Shown: positions 43,576 to 52,346 of the stretch, in pieces | How the letters are laid out: each line of letters begins with the position of its first letter | Position numbering within the stretch: the first letter of the stretch is position 1 | Source: an uncultured Prevotella sp. | Lineage (GTDB): Bacteria > Bacteroidota > Bacteroidia > Bacteroidales > Bacteroidaceae | DNA: 64,000 bases | Reading direction: 5' to 3' | NCBI GenBank assembly: GCA_900556465.1 | Contig: USPK01000002.1 | Span: 1-64,000, forward strand | Program-made: the position numbers and the translations under genes | The notes under the pieces: model-generated | What the model was told of the DNA's origin: nothing | Database searches by the model: none | What the model saw: the letters and a program-made list of their open reading frames with translations, nothing else

Positions 43576-45600
43576 TCACCACCGGAACCGGAGGGAGAGG
43601 CGCCAGCTGCGGCCCGGCATGGGGTAGCGGCGGACCACTTCATACTGCGCGTCGAAGGCGTTGACCAGGTCGGCGCGCACGTCGAGGCGCCCCGGGCCCA
43701 GCCGGAACGAGCGGTAGAGGCCCAGCCCCGCCTCGGCATAGCCCGGCAGGCGCGTGCCGGCCGTGTGCTCGTGCGTGCTCCACCGTTCGGACGCCCCGGC
43801 GACGGAGACGACGGCGCCCAGCCAGGGCGACTCGTAGGCCAGGCTCGCGGCCCCCGTGTGGCGGGGCATGTAGGCCGGTTGCAGGCCGTAGCTGCGGCTC
43901 GACGGGTCCGAGAGGTCGGCGGCCCGTTGCAGCGAGTAGTTGCCCTGGAGGACCAGCAGGTGGCCCTGCGCCGGGCGGAAGCGGGCCTGGAGCGTCGCGT
44001 CGAGGCCGCCGGTGCGCACCTTCCCGAAGTTGACCGTGCGCCAGACGAACAGGTTGTAGGGAATGCTCGTTATGCGGTCGCGCACCTTCCCGCCGTAGCC
44101 GTCGGCCGTGATGACGAGCAGGGGCAGCCACGACTGCGGGCCGCCGTCGCGGACAAAGGTCAGGCCCACGCCGCCCCTGCGCGCCACCTCGGGCCGCAGG
44201 TCCTGCGAGCCGAGATGGTAATAATAGGACTCCGTGAACGTGGGGACGCGGAAGTGCTCCTCGCCCGACGCCCGCAGGTAGAGGCGGAGCTCCGACCGGC
44301 CCCGGCCGTGGCGCCTCAGGGCCAGCCACGCTACCGACGCCACCGGCGAGAGGCGCTGCGCGTCACGGGCCGCGGCGCCCCCGTCCCTGTGGTTGCGGTA
44401 GACGTGGCCTGTGAGGCGGGCCGTGGCCAGCAGGCGCGGCGTGGCGAAGCGTAGCGAGAGGCTTTGCAGCACACCGAGGCGGGCCGCGTGGCTTTCCGCC
44501 GTCTGGTTGCTGTTTAGCCCGTTGTGGACGAGGTCCAGGGCGTAAGCCGCGCCCCACGGGCCGCGTTGCCAGGCGGCCCCGGCCGTGGCGTACCATTCCC
44601 GTTGCCAGTAGTGCTGGCGTAGGGCGCCGTCCGGGTATTGGGCATCCACGTCGGCGTAGTTGCTTTGCTGCCAGTTGAACTTGCCGCCCGCCATGAGCCG
44701 GAACGCTCCGAAGCGCTGTTGCCACAGGGCCTGCCCGAAGGCCGTCCGTTCGCGCAGCCGCTCGTCGCCTTCGTCGGTGTAGAGCGTCACTTGTCCCGGC
44801 AGCCGGCGGTGGGAGTCGTAGTAGTAGGCCTTGCCCGTGAGCGTCCCGCCGCCGCGCGTCGTGTGGTGCACGTTGACTTCGCCCGTCCAGGCCTGCATGC
44901 GGCTGTTGCGGCGCCGTTCGCGGCTGACGAGCTGCCCGTTGCGTAGCGTGAAGGGATAGTCGTTGCGGCCATAGCGGAAGTCGGCCAGGCCGCTCAGCGT
45001 GGTGCGCGGTCCGGCGGCCGTAGCGAGGCGCAGCGAGGGCTGGGCCGTGCCGAAAGCGCCGAAACGGAGCGCCGCCTCGCCGTGCAGGCCGCGGCCGGCG
45101 GCGGGCAGGGCCGACGTGAGGCGAACGGTCGCCGCGGCCACGGCGCGTACCGGGCAGAGCAGCTCGGGAGCGTCCGTCACGCTGAGCCCTATGCCCGAAA
45201 GCTGTTCCAGAGAGAACTGTCCCAGGTCCACCTGTCCGCCGCGGGCGTCGCTTACGGGCATCCCGTCGTAGCTGACGGCCGTGTGGGTGGCGCCCAGTCC
45301 GCGGACGCTCACCGTCTTGAGTCCGCCGGCGCCGCCGTAGTCGCGCAGGTTGACGCCGGCCAGCCGGCGCAGCGCCGCCCCGATGTCTGCCGCCCCGCTG
45401 CGGCGAAGGGCGGCGGAGTCCAGGGCCTGGAGCGGCGTGCCGGCGGACAGCCCCTGCGGCAGGCGGGGAGCGCTGACCTGCGCCTCGCCCAGCACGCGGC
45501 GCAACGTGTCGGCCGGCTGCGGGCATACGGCGCTGCACGCCGCCGCCACACACAGCAACGCGACCGTCCGGCGGACGGCGGTGTGGATACGGAAGTTCAT
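43576..45600 (-). CDS. btuB: TonB-dependent outer-membrane receptor, cobalamin transporter BtuB
   Basis: A 674-residue TonB-dependent receptor. After the signal peptide come the plug domain (IGAALRRLAGVNLRDYGGAGGLKTVSVRGLGATHTAVSYDGMPVSD, residues about 75-125) and the 22-strand barrel ending in WRLSLRFRW with terminal aromatic residue. Cobalamin as substrate follows from the riboswitch directly upstream and the BtuG-like gene downstream. The ATG at 45600 is 75 nt after the conserved B12 box of the riboswitch. Confidence 0.9.
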   Translation of the reverse strand: MNFRIHTAVRRTVALLCVAAACSAVCPQPADTLRRVLGEAQVSAPRLPQGLSAGTPLQALDSAALRRSGAADIGAALRRLAGVNLRDYGGAGGLKTVSVRGLGATHTAVSYDGMPVSDARGGQVDLGQFSLEQLSGIGLSVTDAPELLCPVRAVAAATVRLTSALPAAGRGLHGEAALRFGAFGTAQPSLRLATAAGPRTTLSGLADFRYGRNDYPFTLRNGQLVSRERRRNSRMQAWTGEVNVHHTTRGGGTLTGKAYYYDSHRRLPGQVTLYTDEGDERLRERTAFGQALWQQRFGAFRLMAGGKFNWQQSNYADVDAQYPDGALRQHYWQREWYATAGAAWQRGPWGAAYALDLVHNGLNSNQTAESHAARLGVLQSLSLRFATPRLLATARLTGHVYRNHRDGGAAARDAQRLSPVASVAWLALRRHGRGRSELRLYLRASGEEHFRVPTFTESYYYHLGSQDLRPEVARRGGVGLTFVRDGGPQSWLPLLVITADGYGGKVRDRITSIPYNLFVWRTVNFGKVRTGGLDATLQARFRPAQGHLLVLQGNYSLQRAADLSDPSSRSYGLQPAYMPRHTGAASLAYESPWLGAVVSVAGASERWSTHEHTAGTRLPGYAEAGLGLYRSFRLGPGRLDVRADLVNAFDAQYEVVRRYPMPGRSWRLSLRFRW

Positions 45601-45641
45601 CGACTGAGATAACGATACGTGGAGCTTGTCCCGGCATGGCC

Positions 45642-45855
45642 CCTCCTCGGAGGCAAGTCGCCCGGACGGCGTCGCGGCAGGTCTTCTGGCTCATCCTTTC
45701 CCCAAACGCCTTCCCGCTTGCCGTGGCGGCAGGCAGTGGCTTTCTTCGGTTTGGGGCTAACGAAGGAAATACAGCAGCGGGACTGCACGGGATTCTCACC
45801 CGTTTCCCTTTTCATGGGGCGGCGCAAAGCGTGCACCGCGCCCAACCGTTGACGC
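45642..45855 (-). ncRNA. Cobalamin riboswitch upstream of btuB
   Basis: On the minus strand the B12-box GAGCCAGAAGACCTGCC lies at 45676-45692. Upstream are GCCACTGCCTGCC, a GGGAAGGCGTTTGGGG segment, and the core sequence ACGGGTGAGAATCCCGTGC followed by AGTCCCGCTGC. Downstream, CCTCC-GA-GGAGG (45642-45653) could be the expression-platform hairpin before the start codon. This matches the class I cobalamin riboswitch layout and should repress btuB-btuG when B12 is plentiful. The ends are approximate. Confidence 0.93.
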
Positions 45856-45859
45856 CCTG

Positions 45860-45867
45860 CAAAGGTA
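45860..45867 (-). promoter_or_regulatory. -7 box of the btuB riboswitch transcript
   Basis: TACCTTTG on the minus strand, just ahead of the riboswitch. No perfect -33 TTG is present. Confidence 0.6.
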
Positions 45868-45882
45868 GGGCTTTTTCCGCAG

Positions 45883-46008
45883 ACTTTTCCGCTGCGGCGG
45901 CGAAAAGTTTGTCGCTCGCCGCCGTTTCTCCCGTTCTGCGCGGCAAGCGGCGGAGGAAAAGCGGAGCCGGGAGCGGCTCGGACAAGTCAAGGAAAAGTGA
46001 ACTTTTCC
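45883..46008. promoter_or_regulatory. Inverted GAAAAGT boxes between btuB and umuD (candidate operators)
   Basis: A perfect palindrome GGAAAAGT-GA-ACTTTTCC lies at 45991-46008, directly upstream of the umuD -33 element. A second inverted pair, ACTTTTC (45883-45889) and GAAAAGT (45902-45908), lies 80 nt further up, close to the btuB promoter. Two sites with the same half-site suggest binding of one dimeric regulator; the regulator is not known. Confidence 0.55.
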
Positions 46009-46009
46009 C

Positions 46010-46040
46010 TTGCCTTGCCTCTCGCCTTTCACTATCTTTG
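46010..46040 (+). promoter_or_regulatory. Promoter of umuDC, near-leaderless
   Basis: TTG (46010-46012), 20 nt, TATCTTTG (46033-46040). The umuD ATG starts only 5 nt after the -7 box, so transcription would begin at or very close to the start codon. Confidence 0.7.
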
Positions 46041-46044
46041 CGGC

Positions 46045-46473
46045 ATGGAAGACCTGAAAATATTTGACGCAGACCTAAGCACCGAGCTCGAAATCCCCAT
46101 TGCCGACGAAGGGGTACGGGCCGGATTTCCCTCGCCCGCCCAGGACTACATCGGGCGTTCTATCGACTTGAACCACGAACTGGTGGCCCATCCCGAGAGC
46201 ACGTTCTACGGCCGCGTGGAAGGCGACTCGATGGAGGAGGCCGGTATCTTCGATGGCGACATCATGGTGATAGACCGCGCGCTCGAACCGCGCGACGGTG
46301 CCATTGCCGTTTGCCGTGTCGACGGGGAATATACCGTGAAGTTCGTCGAGTTTCACCCCGACCACGTCATGCTGATTCCCGCCAACCCGGCCTATCGCCC
46401 CATGCGCATCGACGCCAGTGAGCGCTTCGATGTCTGGGGCATCGTCACCTACGTTATTCACAAGGTGTGCTGA
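46045..46473 (+). CDS. umuD: UmuD-like S24 peptidase, translesion polymerase subunit
   Basis: A 142-residue LexA/UmuD-fold protein. The autocleavage site is Ala26-Gly27 in VRAGFPSPAQDY, the same context as E. coli UmuD. The catalytic Ser62 is in VEGDSMEEAGI and Lys99 in EYTVKFVE. RecA-induced self-cleavage would yield the active UmuD' form. The lack of a DNA-binding domain separates it from LexA. It precedes umuC by 27 nt. Confidence 0.93.
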   Translation: MEDLKIFDADLSTELEIPIADEGVRAGFPSPAQDYIGRSIDLNHELVAHPESTFYGRVEGDSMEEAGIFDGDIMVIDRALEPRDGAIAVCRVDGEYTVKFVEFHPDHVMLIPANPAYRPMRIDASERFDVWGIVTYVIHKVC

Positions 46474-46500
46474 CCCGGTCGGCGCGGAAAGGGAGCCGCG

Positions 46501-47766
46501 ATGTTCGGACTGGTGGACTGTAATAATTTTTTCGTGAGCTGTGAGCGTGTCTTCGACCCCCGCTTGCTCGACTGCCCGGTCGTTGTCCTGTCGAACAACG
46601 ACGGCTGCGTCGTGGCGTGCAGCAACGAGGCCAAGGCCATCGGCATACGCCGCGGCGTCCCCTTCTTCCGCCTGCGCCGGCTGGTCGAGGAGGGGAAGCT
46701 CCAGGTCCGGTCGGGCAACATGGCCCTCTACGGCGACATGTCGCGCCGCGTCATGTCCGTCATCCGCCGCTTCGTGCCGCGCATCGAGGTGTACAGCGTC
46801 GACGAGTGCTTCCTGGACCTCGACGGCATCGCCGCCCCCGAGGAACTCGGGCGCCAGTTGGCCGCCACCGTGCAACGCTGGACGGGCATCCCGGTCAGTG
46901 TGGGCCTGGCGCCTACGAAAACGTTGGCCAAGGTGGCGAGCCGCTTCGCCAAGCGTTACCCGGGCTACCGCGGCTGCTGCCTTATCGACACGGACGCGAA
47001 GCGTGTCAAGGCGCTTCGGCTCACAGACATCGGCGACGTCTGGGGCGTGGGGCGGCGCCACGTGGAGACGCTCCGCGCCCAGGGCGTGCAGACGGCTTGG
47101 GACCTCACCCAGTGGCGGCCCCAGCGCGTGAGGCGCGTGCTCGCCTTGCCCGGGCTCAACATGTGGCACGAGTTGTGGGGACGCTCCGTCATCGGGCTCG
47201 AGCCGAGCACGGCCCGTAAGAGTGTCACGTCGTCCCGTTCCTTCAAGTCGCCCCTTACGGACTACGAAGACTTGCGGGCAATGGTGGCCGACTTTGCCGA
47301 CCACTGTGCCGACCGCCTGAGGCGCAACGGCGGCGCGGCCAGGCTCGTCACCACCTACATCCGTACGGACCGTTTCCGTCCCGACTTGCCGCAGTACGCC
47401 AACGCCGCGAGCGAGACGCTCGACGTGGCCACGAGCGACCTGCGCGAGTTGGTCGCCGCCGCCGTCCGCTGCCTGGAGCGCATCTACCGGCCCGGCTACG
47501 GCTACAAAAAAGCCGGCGTCACGCTGGGCGCCATAGAGAGCGACGGCGTGCAGGGCCACCTCTTCGACGGCGTAGACCGCCAGCGGCAGGAACGCTTGCT
47601 CGCCGCCATCGACCGCGTGCGCCAGAAAAACGGCCGCGACGCCTTGCGCGTGGCCTCGGCGGGCCGGGTGGAGGACGTGGCCCGGCGCGAATACCGCTCG
47701 CCCCGCTACACGACGGACTGGTCCGAGCTGATGGTGATTCACGTGGGGCACAAGCCCAAAGCATGA
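46501..47766 (+). CDS. umuC: Y-family translesion DNA polymerase subunit UmuC
   Basis: A 421-residue polymerase. Palm and finger motifs are [37 protein letters not shown] and the catalytic [13 protein letters not shown] helix-hairpin-helix segment ([15 protein letters not shown]) and a C-terminal little-finger plus UmuC-specific tail follow. With UmuD' it would copy damaged DNA at the cost of mutations. A purine-rich AAAGGGA precedes the ATG. Confidence 0.95.
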   Translation: MFGLVDCNNFFVSCERVFDPRLLDCPVVVLSNNDGCVVACSNEAKAIGIRRGVPFFRLRRLVEEGKLQVRSGNMALYGDMSRRVMSVIRRFVPRIEVYSVDECFLDLDGIAAPEELGRQLAATVQRWTGIPVSVGLAPTKTLAKVASRFAKRYPGYRGCCLIDTDAKRVKALRLTDIGDVWGVGRRHVETLRAQGVQTAWDLTQWRPQRVRRVLALPGLNMWHELWGRSVIGLEPSTARKSVTSSRSFKSPLTDYEDLRAMVADFADHCADRLRRNGGAARLVTTYIRTDRFRPDLPQYANAASETLDVATSDLRELVAAAVRCLERIYRPGYGYKKAGVTLGAIESDGVQGHLFDGVDRQRQERLLAAIDRVRQKNGRDALRVASAGRVEDVARREYRSPRYTTDWSELMVIHVGHKPKA

Positions 47767-47804
47767 TTCGCCCGCGGGAGCCGCTCTCCCGGGACGGAAA
47801 CGCA

Positions 47805-47840
47805 CGCAGCGCCTGCGGCCGGAGGGTTGCAGGCGCTGCG
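47805..47840 (+). terminator. Terminator-like hairpin after umuC
   Basis: CGCAGCGCCTGC (47805-47816) pairs perfectly with 47829-47840 around a 12-nt loop, 39 nt after the umuC stop. There is no U-tract. The remaining 47841-48006 is GC-rich with no gene or other signal that I can see. Confidence 0.6.
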
Positions 47841-48006
47841 CGTATGGTCCGCGGCGGCCGGGCGGCCGGGAGCTGTGGTGCCGGCCCGGGGCGGCGAGGC
47901 CGTCGCGGCAGGGGAGGGGAGCGTCCCGCCATTTCCCGCCGGCCGGGCCGTATGCCGCCTGCGGGGCGCACAGGCGGAGCGGCTGCCGCCGTTACGCGGC
48001 GCGAAC

Positions 48007-48065
48007 ACGGGCCTTAGCCCCGTAAAAACGAGCCTTAGCCCAGTTTTTACGGGGCTAAGGCTCGT
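48007..48065. repeat. Modular 21-bp-period palindromic repeat, copy 8
   Basis: Reverse module ACGGGCCTTAGCCCCGT, AAAA, reverse ACGAGCCTTAGCCCAGT, TTTT, forward ACGGGGCTAAGGCTCGT. Module 1 plus AAAA pairs with TTTT plus module 3 over 21 bp with one mismatch, leaving module 2 as the loop. It lies between convergent umuC and the GH2 gene. Confidence 0.9.
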
Positions 48066-48119
48066 TTCTGCCGGTTCAAGGGGCGGTCCGCCGGCCAAGG
48101 TGGCCGATGCGCGCCGCAC

Positions 48120-50639
48120 TTAGCGCCCCGGAATGAGCGGGACGATGGCCGGCTGGCTTTGCAGGACCAGTTCGGCCGAGGCCGGGCGCCGGACGCCCTC
48201 GCCGACGATGCTGGCCCGCACCACGATGCGGCCGGGGCGCGTGGTGGCGCGCAGCAGCACCGGCGCCGTGCCCCATTGCACCGCCCGCGGGTTGGTGAAC
48301 GTCTCCGCGTTGGCCACGAGCTGGCCCTCGCCCGACACTTCAAAGCGGACCATGGAGTTGTTCAGCCGCTTGATGTTCCCGTTCTCGTCCGCTACGGCCG
48401 CCACGAGGGTCACTACGTCCGAGCCGTCGGCCCGCAGGGCCACGTCCTCGTCGTCCGCCCAGAGCAGCAGGCGCGTGGGGCGCCGGGCGGGGCTCACCTT
48501 GTGCGTGGCCACCACCTTCCCGTCCATGAGGCCCTCGGCCAGGAGGTAGGAGCCCGCGGCCTGGCCCGAACGGCAGCGCTGCTTGTCCTGCATCACGTTG
48601 AAGGCATTCGGGAAGACGATGACCGGTGAGGGCATGCCCGCCGAATCGGCCGGGCGGTGGTAGACGTAGGTGGGGCCGCCTTCGCCACAGGTGAGGCGCA
48701 CCTCGTCGCAGTTGCTGTAAACGGTGACGTCGGCCGGTGAGAAGGGCGTCATGGCGTTGGCGATGAAGACCATAGGCCCCGTCTCGGCCGGGAGTTGGCT
48801 GTTGGTGCGCGGCGGGCGCTGTGCGCGAAACATCTCGTAGGACAGCTTCGGCTGGCGGAAGGCGTCCATCAGGCCGCCGTAGAACGGGTCGGGGTGATAG
48901 CCGCGCTGGTGGTCGAAGGCGTGCCAGAGGCAGCCGCCCACGTGTTGCCGCGGCATCCGCCACAGGGCGTCGTAGCACGTGTACTGGTAGTCGGGCCGCG
49001 CGTAGCCTTTGGCCTGCACCAGCATGGGCACCTCGCCCCAGGCGCGACTGGCCCGGCTCGGCGAGTTGTGGGCCGACCAGTTGTCCACATTGTCGCCCCA
49101 CTCGCGGGTGAAGTAGCAGGCGTCCGGCTCCATGGGCGGAATGGCCGTGAAACCGTCGCCGCCGGTGTAGGGATGGGCGTAGCGCACGGGGAAATAGCTG
49201 CTGCTGCGCGTGGCGGCGTCGCAGGCCATGTAGCAAGAGGGGTAGGGGTATTCGCTACGGACGATGTCGACAGCCTTGCGGGCGAAGTCGTCCGGGTAAC
49301 CGGTCTCGTTGAGAATGGGCTCCCAGAGCCAGACGCTGGGATGGTTGCGGTCGCGGCGCACCATATTGCGGATGTCGCTGTAAACGTGCTCCGCAAATTC
49401 GGGCGCATTGTTCCAGAACTGCCAGCCTGGGGTGTTGACGATGACCAACAGGCCCAGTTCGTCGCAGGCGTCCATGAAGGCCGGGTCCTGCGGGTAGTGT
49501 GCGTTGCGGATGACGCGGAGGCCGGCGTCGCGCAGTTTCTTGGCGTCGCGCCAGTGGAGGCTGTTGGGCAGGGCGTTGCCCAGCACGGCGAAGTCCTGGT
49601 GGCGGTTGGCGCCGATGAGGGGCTCGTCGAAGGGCTTGCCGTTGAGCCAGAAGCCCTCCTGGCCGCGGAACTCGAAGCTGCGGATGCCGATGCGGCGCGT
49701 GTAGCCGTCGACGGTGTGTCCCTCCTGGTCCATGACGCGCACCTGCAGGCGGTAGAGGTAGGGACTGTCCGGCGACCAGAGCCGCGGCGACTTGACCGTC
49801 ATTTCCTGCCTTACCGTGCGCGCCTTGCCTTGGCCCACGCTCAGCCGGCCTTTGACCGACTGGAGCGGGCGGCCCGCCGCGTCGCACAGCTCGTAGACGA
49901 CTTGCCCGGAGAAGGAGCGGCCGGAGGCGTTGCGTACGTGGGCGGAGAGCAGGATGCGGGCCGAGCGCTCGGAGACGTCGTCGTAGGCCACGAAGAGGCC
50001 GCCCCCTGCCTCGACCGACTCGTAGTTGGGGTCGGTGATGTAGACGCGGTTGTGTACCAATAGCCAGCAGTCGCGGTAGATGCCGCCGCAGTAGGTGAAG
50101 TCCAGGTCGGCCTGCGGCTTTCCCGGCGGGTAGGACGGGTCGTCCGAGTTGTCGGCCCGGACGGCGATAACGTTTTCCTCTCCCGGCTTAAGGTAGGGCG
50201 TCAGGTCGGCTATGACCGGCAGGTAGCCGCCTGTGTGGGCCGCCACGCGGTGCCCGTTGAGCCACACCTCGGAGCGGCCCATGATGGCCTCGAAGTGCAG
50301 GAATATCTGCTTGCCCTGCCACTCGGGCTCGGCGACGAAGCGCTTGCGATACCACACCTCGCCCTGGTAGTTCAGGCCGCCGCTGGCTTCGGTCGGGAGA
50401 AGTTCGATGCCGTCCGGCAAGGCAACGCGGGCCCAGTCGCCGTCGTCGAAGCCGGGCTGCTCGGCGCCCGGCGCCGAGCCCTTGTAGAAGCGCCAGTCGG
50501 GATTCATATTGTAGGCCGTGCGGCCCGTACCGGGTAGGGCGTAGAAACCGGCGGTAGAGAACTGGGGCACGGCGGCGCTGAGCCGGCCCGCGGCGCAGCA
50601 GGCCACGAGGACAAGCAGAAGGGAAAGGAGGCGTTTCAT
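48120..50639 (-). CDS. Secreted glycoside hydrolase family 2 (beta-galactosidase-like)
   Basis: An 839-residue exported glycosidase. A signal peptide (MKRLLSLLLVLVACCAAGRLSA) is followed by the sugar-binding jelly-roll domain (WYRKRFVAEPEWQGKQIFLHFE), an Ig-like domain and the TIM barrel. The acid/base Glu is in WEPILNETGYPDD near residue 440 and the nucleophile Glu in YFTREWGDN near residue 511. C-terminal beta domains follow. The exact substrate (beta-galactoside, glucuronide or mannoside) is not clear. An ATG three codons upstream (50648, MYP) is an alternative start. Confidence 0.9.
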   Translation of the reverse strand: MKRLLSLLLVLVACCAAGRLSAAVPQFSTAGFYALPGTGRTAYNMNPDWRFYKGSAPGAEQPGFDDGDWARVALPDGIELLPTEASGGLNYQGEVWYRKRFVAEPEWQGKQIFLHFEAIMGRSEVWLNGHRVAAHTGGYLPVIADLTPYLKPGEENVIAVRADNSDDPSYPPGKPQADLDFTYCGGIYRDCWLLVHNRVYITDPNYESVEAGGGLFVAYDDVSERSARILLSAHVRNASGRSFSGQVVYELCDAAGRPLQSVKGRLSVGQGKARTVRQEMTVKSPRLWSPDSPYLYRLQVRVMDQEGHTVDGYTRRIGIRSFEFRGQEGFWLNGKPFDEPLIGANRHQDFAVLGNALPNSLHWRDAKKLRDAGLRVIRNAHYPQDPAFMDACDELGLLVIVNTPGWQFWNNAPEFAEHVYSDIRNMVRRDRNHPSVWLWEPILNETGYPDDFARKAVDIVRSEYPYPSCYMACDAATRSSSYFPVRYAHPYTGGDGFTAIPPMEPDACYFTREWGDNVDNWSAHNSPSRASRAWGEVPMLVQAKGYARPDYQYTCYDALWRMPRQHVGGCLWHAFDHQRGYHPDPFYGGLMDAFRQPKLSYEMFRAQRPPRTNSQLPAETGPMVFIANAMTPFSPADVTVYSNCDEVRLTCGEGGPTYVYHRPADSAGMPSPVIVFPNAFNVMQDKQRCRSGQAAGSYLLAEGLMDGKVVATHKVSPARRPTRLLLWADDEDVALRADGSDVVTLVAAVADENGNIKRLNNSMVRFEVSGEGQLVANAETFTNPRAVQWGTAPVLLRATTRPGRIVVRASIVGEGVRRPASAELVLQSQPAIVPLIPGR

Positions 50640-50709
50640 GGGATACATATATATTATAGGTGTAGCGCGGGGAAACGGGGGCGCCGACACCGGCCCGGAC
50701 CCACGCGGA

Positions 50710-50717
50710 GCAAATGT
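50710..50717 (-). promoter_or_regulatory. -7 box of the GH2 gene
   Basis: TACATTTG on the minus strand, about 62-71 nt before the two possible starts. An AT-rich leader (ATATATAT around 50647-50655) follows. There is no clear -33 TTG. Confidence 0.5.
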
Positions 50718-50814
50718 ACGACATTTCGGTGGAATGCACCGCCCCGGCGGCGCGGAAATAGGGCCCGCCGGCACGCGTCGCGGCGTCGCGGCCGGCGAAA
50801 CGGTAAAAGGTTTT

Positions 50815-50845
50815 TTTGCAGTATTGAAAAAATGTAGTACATTTG
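50815..50845 (+). promoter_or_regulatory. Strong promoter of the ompH-murI operon
   Basis: TTTG (50815-50818), 19 nt, TACATTTG (50838-50845): a perfect -33/-7 pair, 40 nt before the ompH ATG. Confidence 0.82.
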
Positions 50846-50885
50846 CAACCGTACCTATTCCGACCTTTGTACGATTACCGAATCC

Positions 50886-51407
50886 ATGAAGCAATTCTTT
50901 TTCCACCTTTGCTGGGTGGTGGCGGCCTGTCTTGCGCCGCTCGCGGTCCAGGCGCAGGCCCGCTACGGCTGTCTGCGTTACGACTCCGTGCTGCACGCCA
51001 TGCCCGAATATGCCGAGGCGCAGGCACAAATCAAGCAACTGCGCGAGAAGTTCGTACTCGAGGCGAACTACAACGAGATGTCGTTCAAACGAATGTTTGC
51101 CGAGTTCCTGCAGGGACAGAAGGACTTCCCGCAGAACATCTTGCTGAAGCGGCAGCGCGACTTGCAGGACGAGTTGGAAAAGGGCCTGGCCTTCCGGCGC
51201 GAGGCCGACAGCCTGCTCGTAGAGGCCGCCGCCGAAATAGAAGCACCCGTGCGGAGCAAGCTCGACGCGGCCATCGAAGCCGTCGGCACGGAGCGCGGCT
51301 ACGACCTGGTGGTGAACCTCGACGAACGCACCTGCCTCTTCCTGCGACCGGCCCAGACGGAAGACATCACGCGCTACGTCTGGCAGAAACTATACCCGCA
51401 ACCCTGA
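50886..51407 (+). CDS. OmpH/Skp-family periplasmic chaperone
   Basis: A 173-residue protein with a signal peptide ending VQAQA. The mature part starts with the family strand RYGCLRYDSVLHAMPEYAEAQAQIKQLREK, then a long coiled-coil with FKRMFAEFLQGQKDFP and LLKRQRDLQDELEKGLAFR, and a C-terminal strand region. Skp-like proteins hold outer-membrane proteins during transit. Linkage to murI is common in Bacteroidales, where bamA and another ompH often precede it; those are absent here. Confidence 0.9.
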   Translation: MKQFFFHLCWVVAACLAPLAVQAQARYGCLRYDSVLHAMPEYAEAQAQIKQLREKFVLEANYNEMSFKRMFAEFLQGQKDFPQNILLKRQRDLQDELEKGLAFRREADSLLVEAAAEIEAPVRSKLDAAIEAVGTERGYDLVVNLDERTCLFLRPAQTEDITRYVWQKLYPQP

Positions 51408-51450
51408 GCGGAAGGCCCCAAGCGCCTATCGCTATAAAGCAGACTTCTCC

Positions 51451-52320
51451 ATGAACATTTCTCCATCCGAAGTGCCGGCTGCGGCGCCGGCCGATACGCG
51501 GAGTCGCGGCCCGGTGGGCATCTTCGATTCCGGTTACGGCGGCCTGACCATCCTGCGACAGATTCGCCAGCTCCTGCCCCAGTTCGACTATCTCTACCTC
51601 GGCGACAACGCCCGCGCGCCCTATGGCACCCACTCCTTTGAAGTAATCTACCGCTACACGCTCGAGGCCGTCGAGGCCCTCTTCCGGCGGGGCTGTCCGC
51701 TGGTCATACTGGCCTGCAACACGGCCTCGGCCAAGGCCCTGCGCACCATACAGCAGCGCGACCTGGAGCGGCTGGGCGGCAACCGCCGCGTACTGGGCGT
51801 CATCCGCCCGACCGTGGAAGTGGTCAGCAAGCTGACGAAGTCGCGCCACGTGGGTATTCTGGCGACGGCCGGGACTATCAACTCGGGCTCCTACACCTTG
51901 GAACTGCACAAGATAGCCCCTGACATTGTCGTCACGGGCCAGGCCTGTCCCATGTGGGTGCCGCTCGTGGAGAACTACGAGTTCGACTCGCCCGGCGCGG
52001 ACTATTTCGTCCGCAAGCGCATCGAGGGCATTCTGCGCCTGGACCCTGAGATTGACACGTTGGTCTTGGGTTGTACGCACTACCCGTTGCTCATGAACAA
52101 GATAGTCAAGTACACGCCGCCCGGGGTGCGCATCGTGCCGCAGGGCGAATACGTGGCGGCCAGCCTGGGCGACTACCTGCAGCGTCACCCCGAGATGGCC
52201 GTGCGCCTGACCACGGGCGGGCACTGCCACTACCTGACGACGGAGAGCGCGGAAAAGTTCCGCGAGAGCGCCGCCCTGTTCATGCACGAACCGGTAGAGG
52301 TGGAGCACATCGACCTGTAA
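51451..52320 (+). CDS. murI: Glutamate racemase
   Basis: A 289-residue enzyme making D-glutamate for peptidoglycan. The Asp/Ser region is GIFDSGYGGLT. The two catalytic Cys are in ILACNTASAKAL and VLGCTHYPLL; YLGDNARAPYG is also typical. The N-terminal 20 residues are extra and low in complexity. It lies 43 nt after ompH. Confidence 0.95.
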   Translation: MNISPSEVPAAAPADTRSRGPVGIFDSGYGGLTILRQIRQLLPQFDYLYLGDNARAPYGTHSFEVIYRYTLEAVEALFRRGCPLVILACNTASAKALRTIQQRDLERLGGNRRVLGVIRPTVEVVSKLTKSRHVGILATAGTINSGSYTLELHKIAPDIVVTGQACPMWVPLVENYEFDSPGADYFVRKRIEGILRLDPEIDTLVLGCTHYPLLMNKIVKYTPPGVRIVPQGEYVAASLGDYLQRHPEMAVRLTTGGHCHYLTTESAEKFRESAALFMHEPVEVEHIDL

Positions 52321-52346
52321 GCCTTCATCCCTGAAAGCCAGACTTC

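Noticed and set aside
45642..46008. Second riboswitch or attenuator on the umuD side
   Set aside because: The plus-strand side has only inverted GAAAAGT boxes and a promoter 5 nt from the ATG, leaving no leader to fold.
38406..50639. Polysaccharide utilisation locus around the GH20 and GH2 genes
   Set aside because: No SusC/SusD pair, no regulator, and the only TonB receptor is under a cobalamin riboswitch. The two glycosidase genes are separate units.
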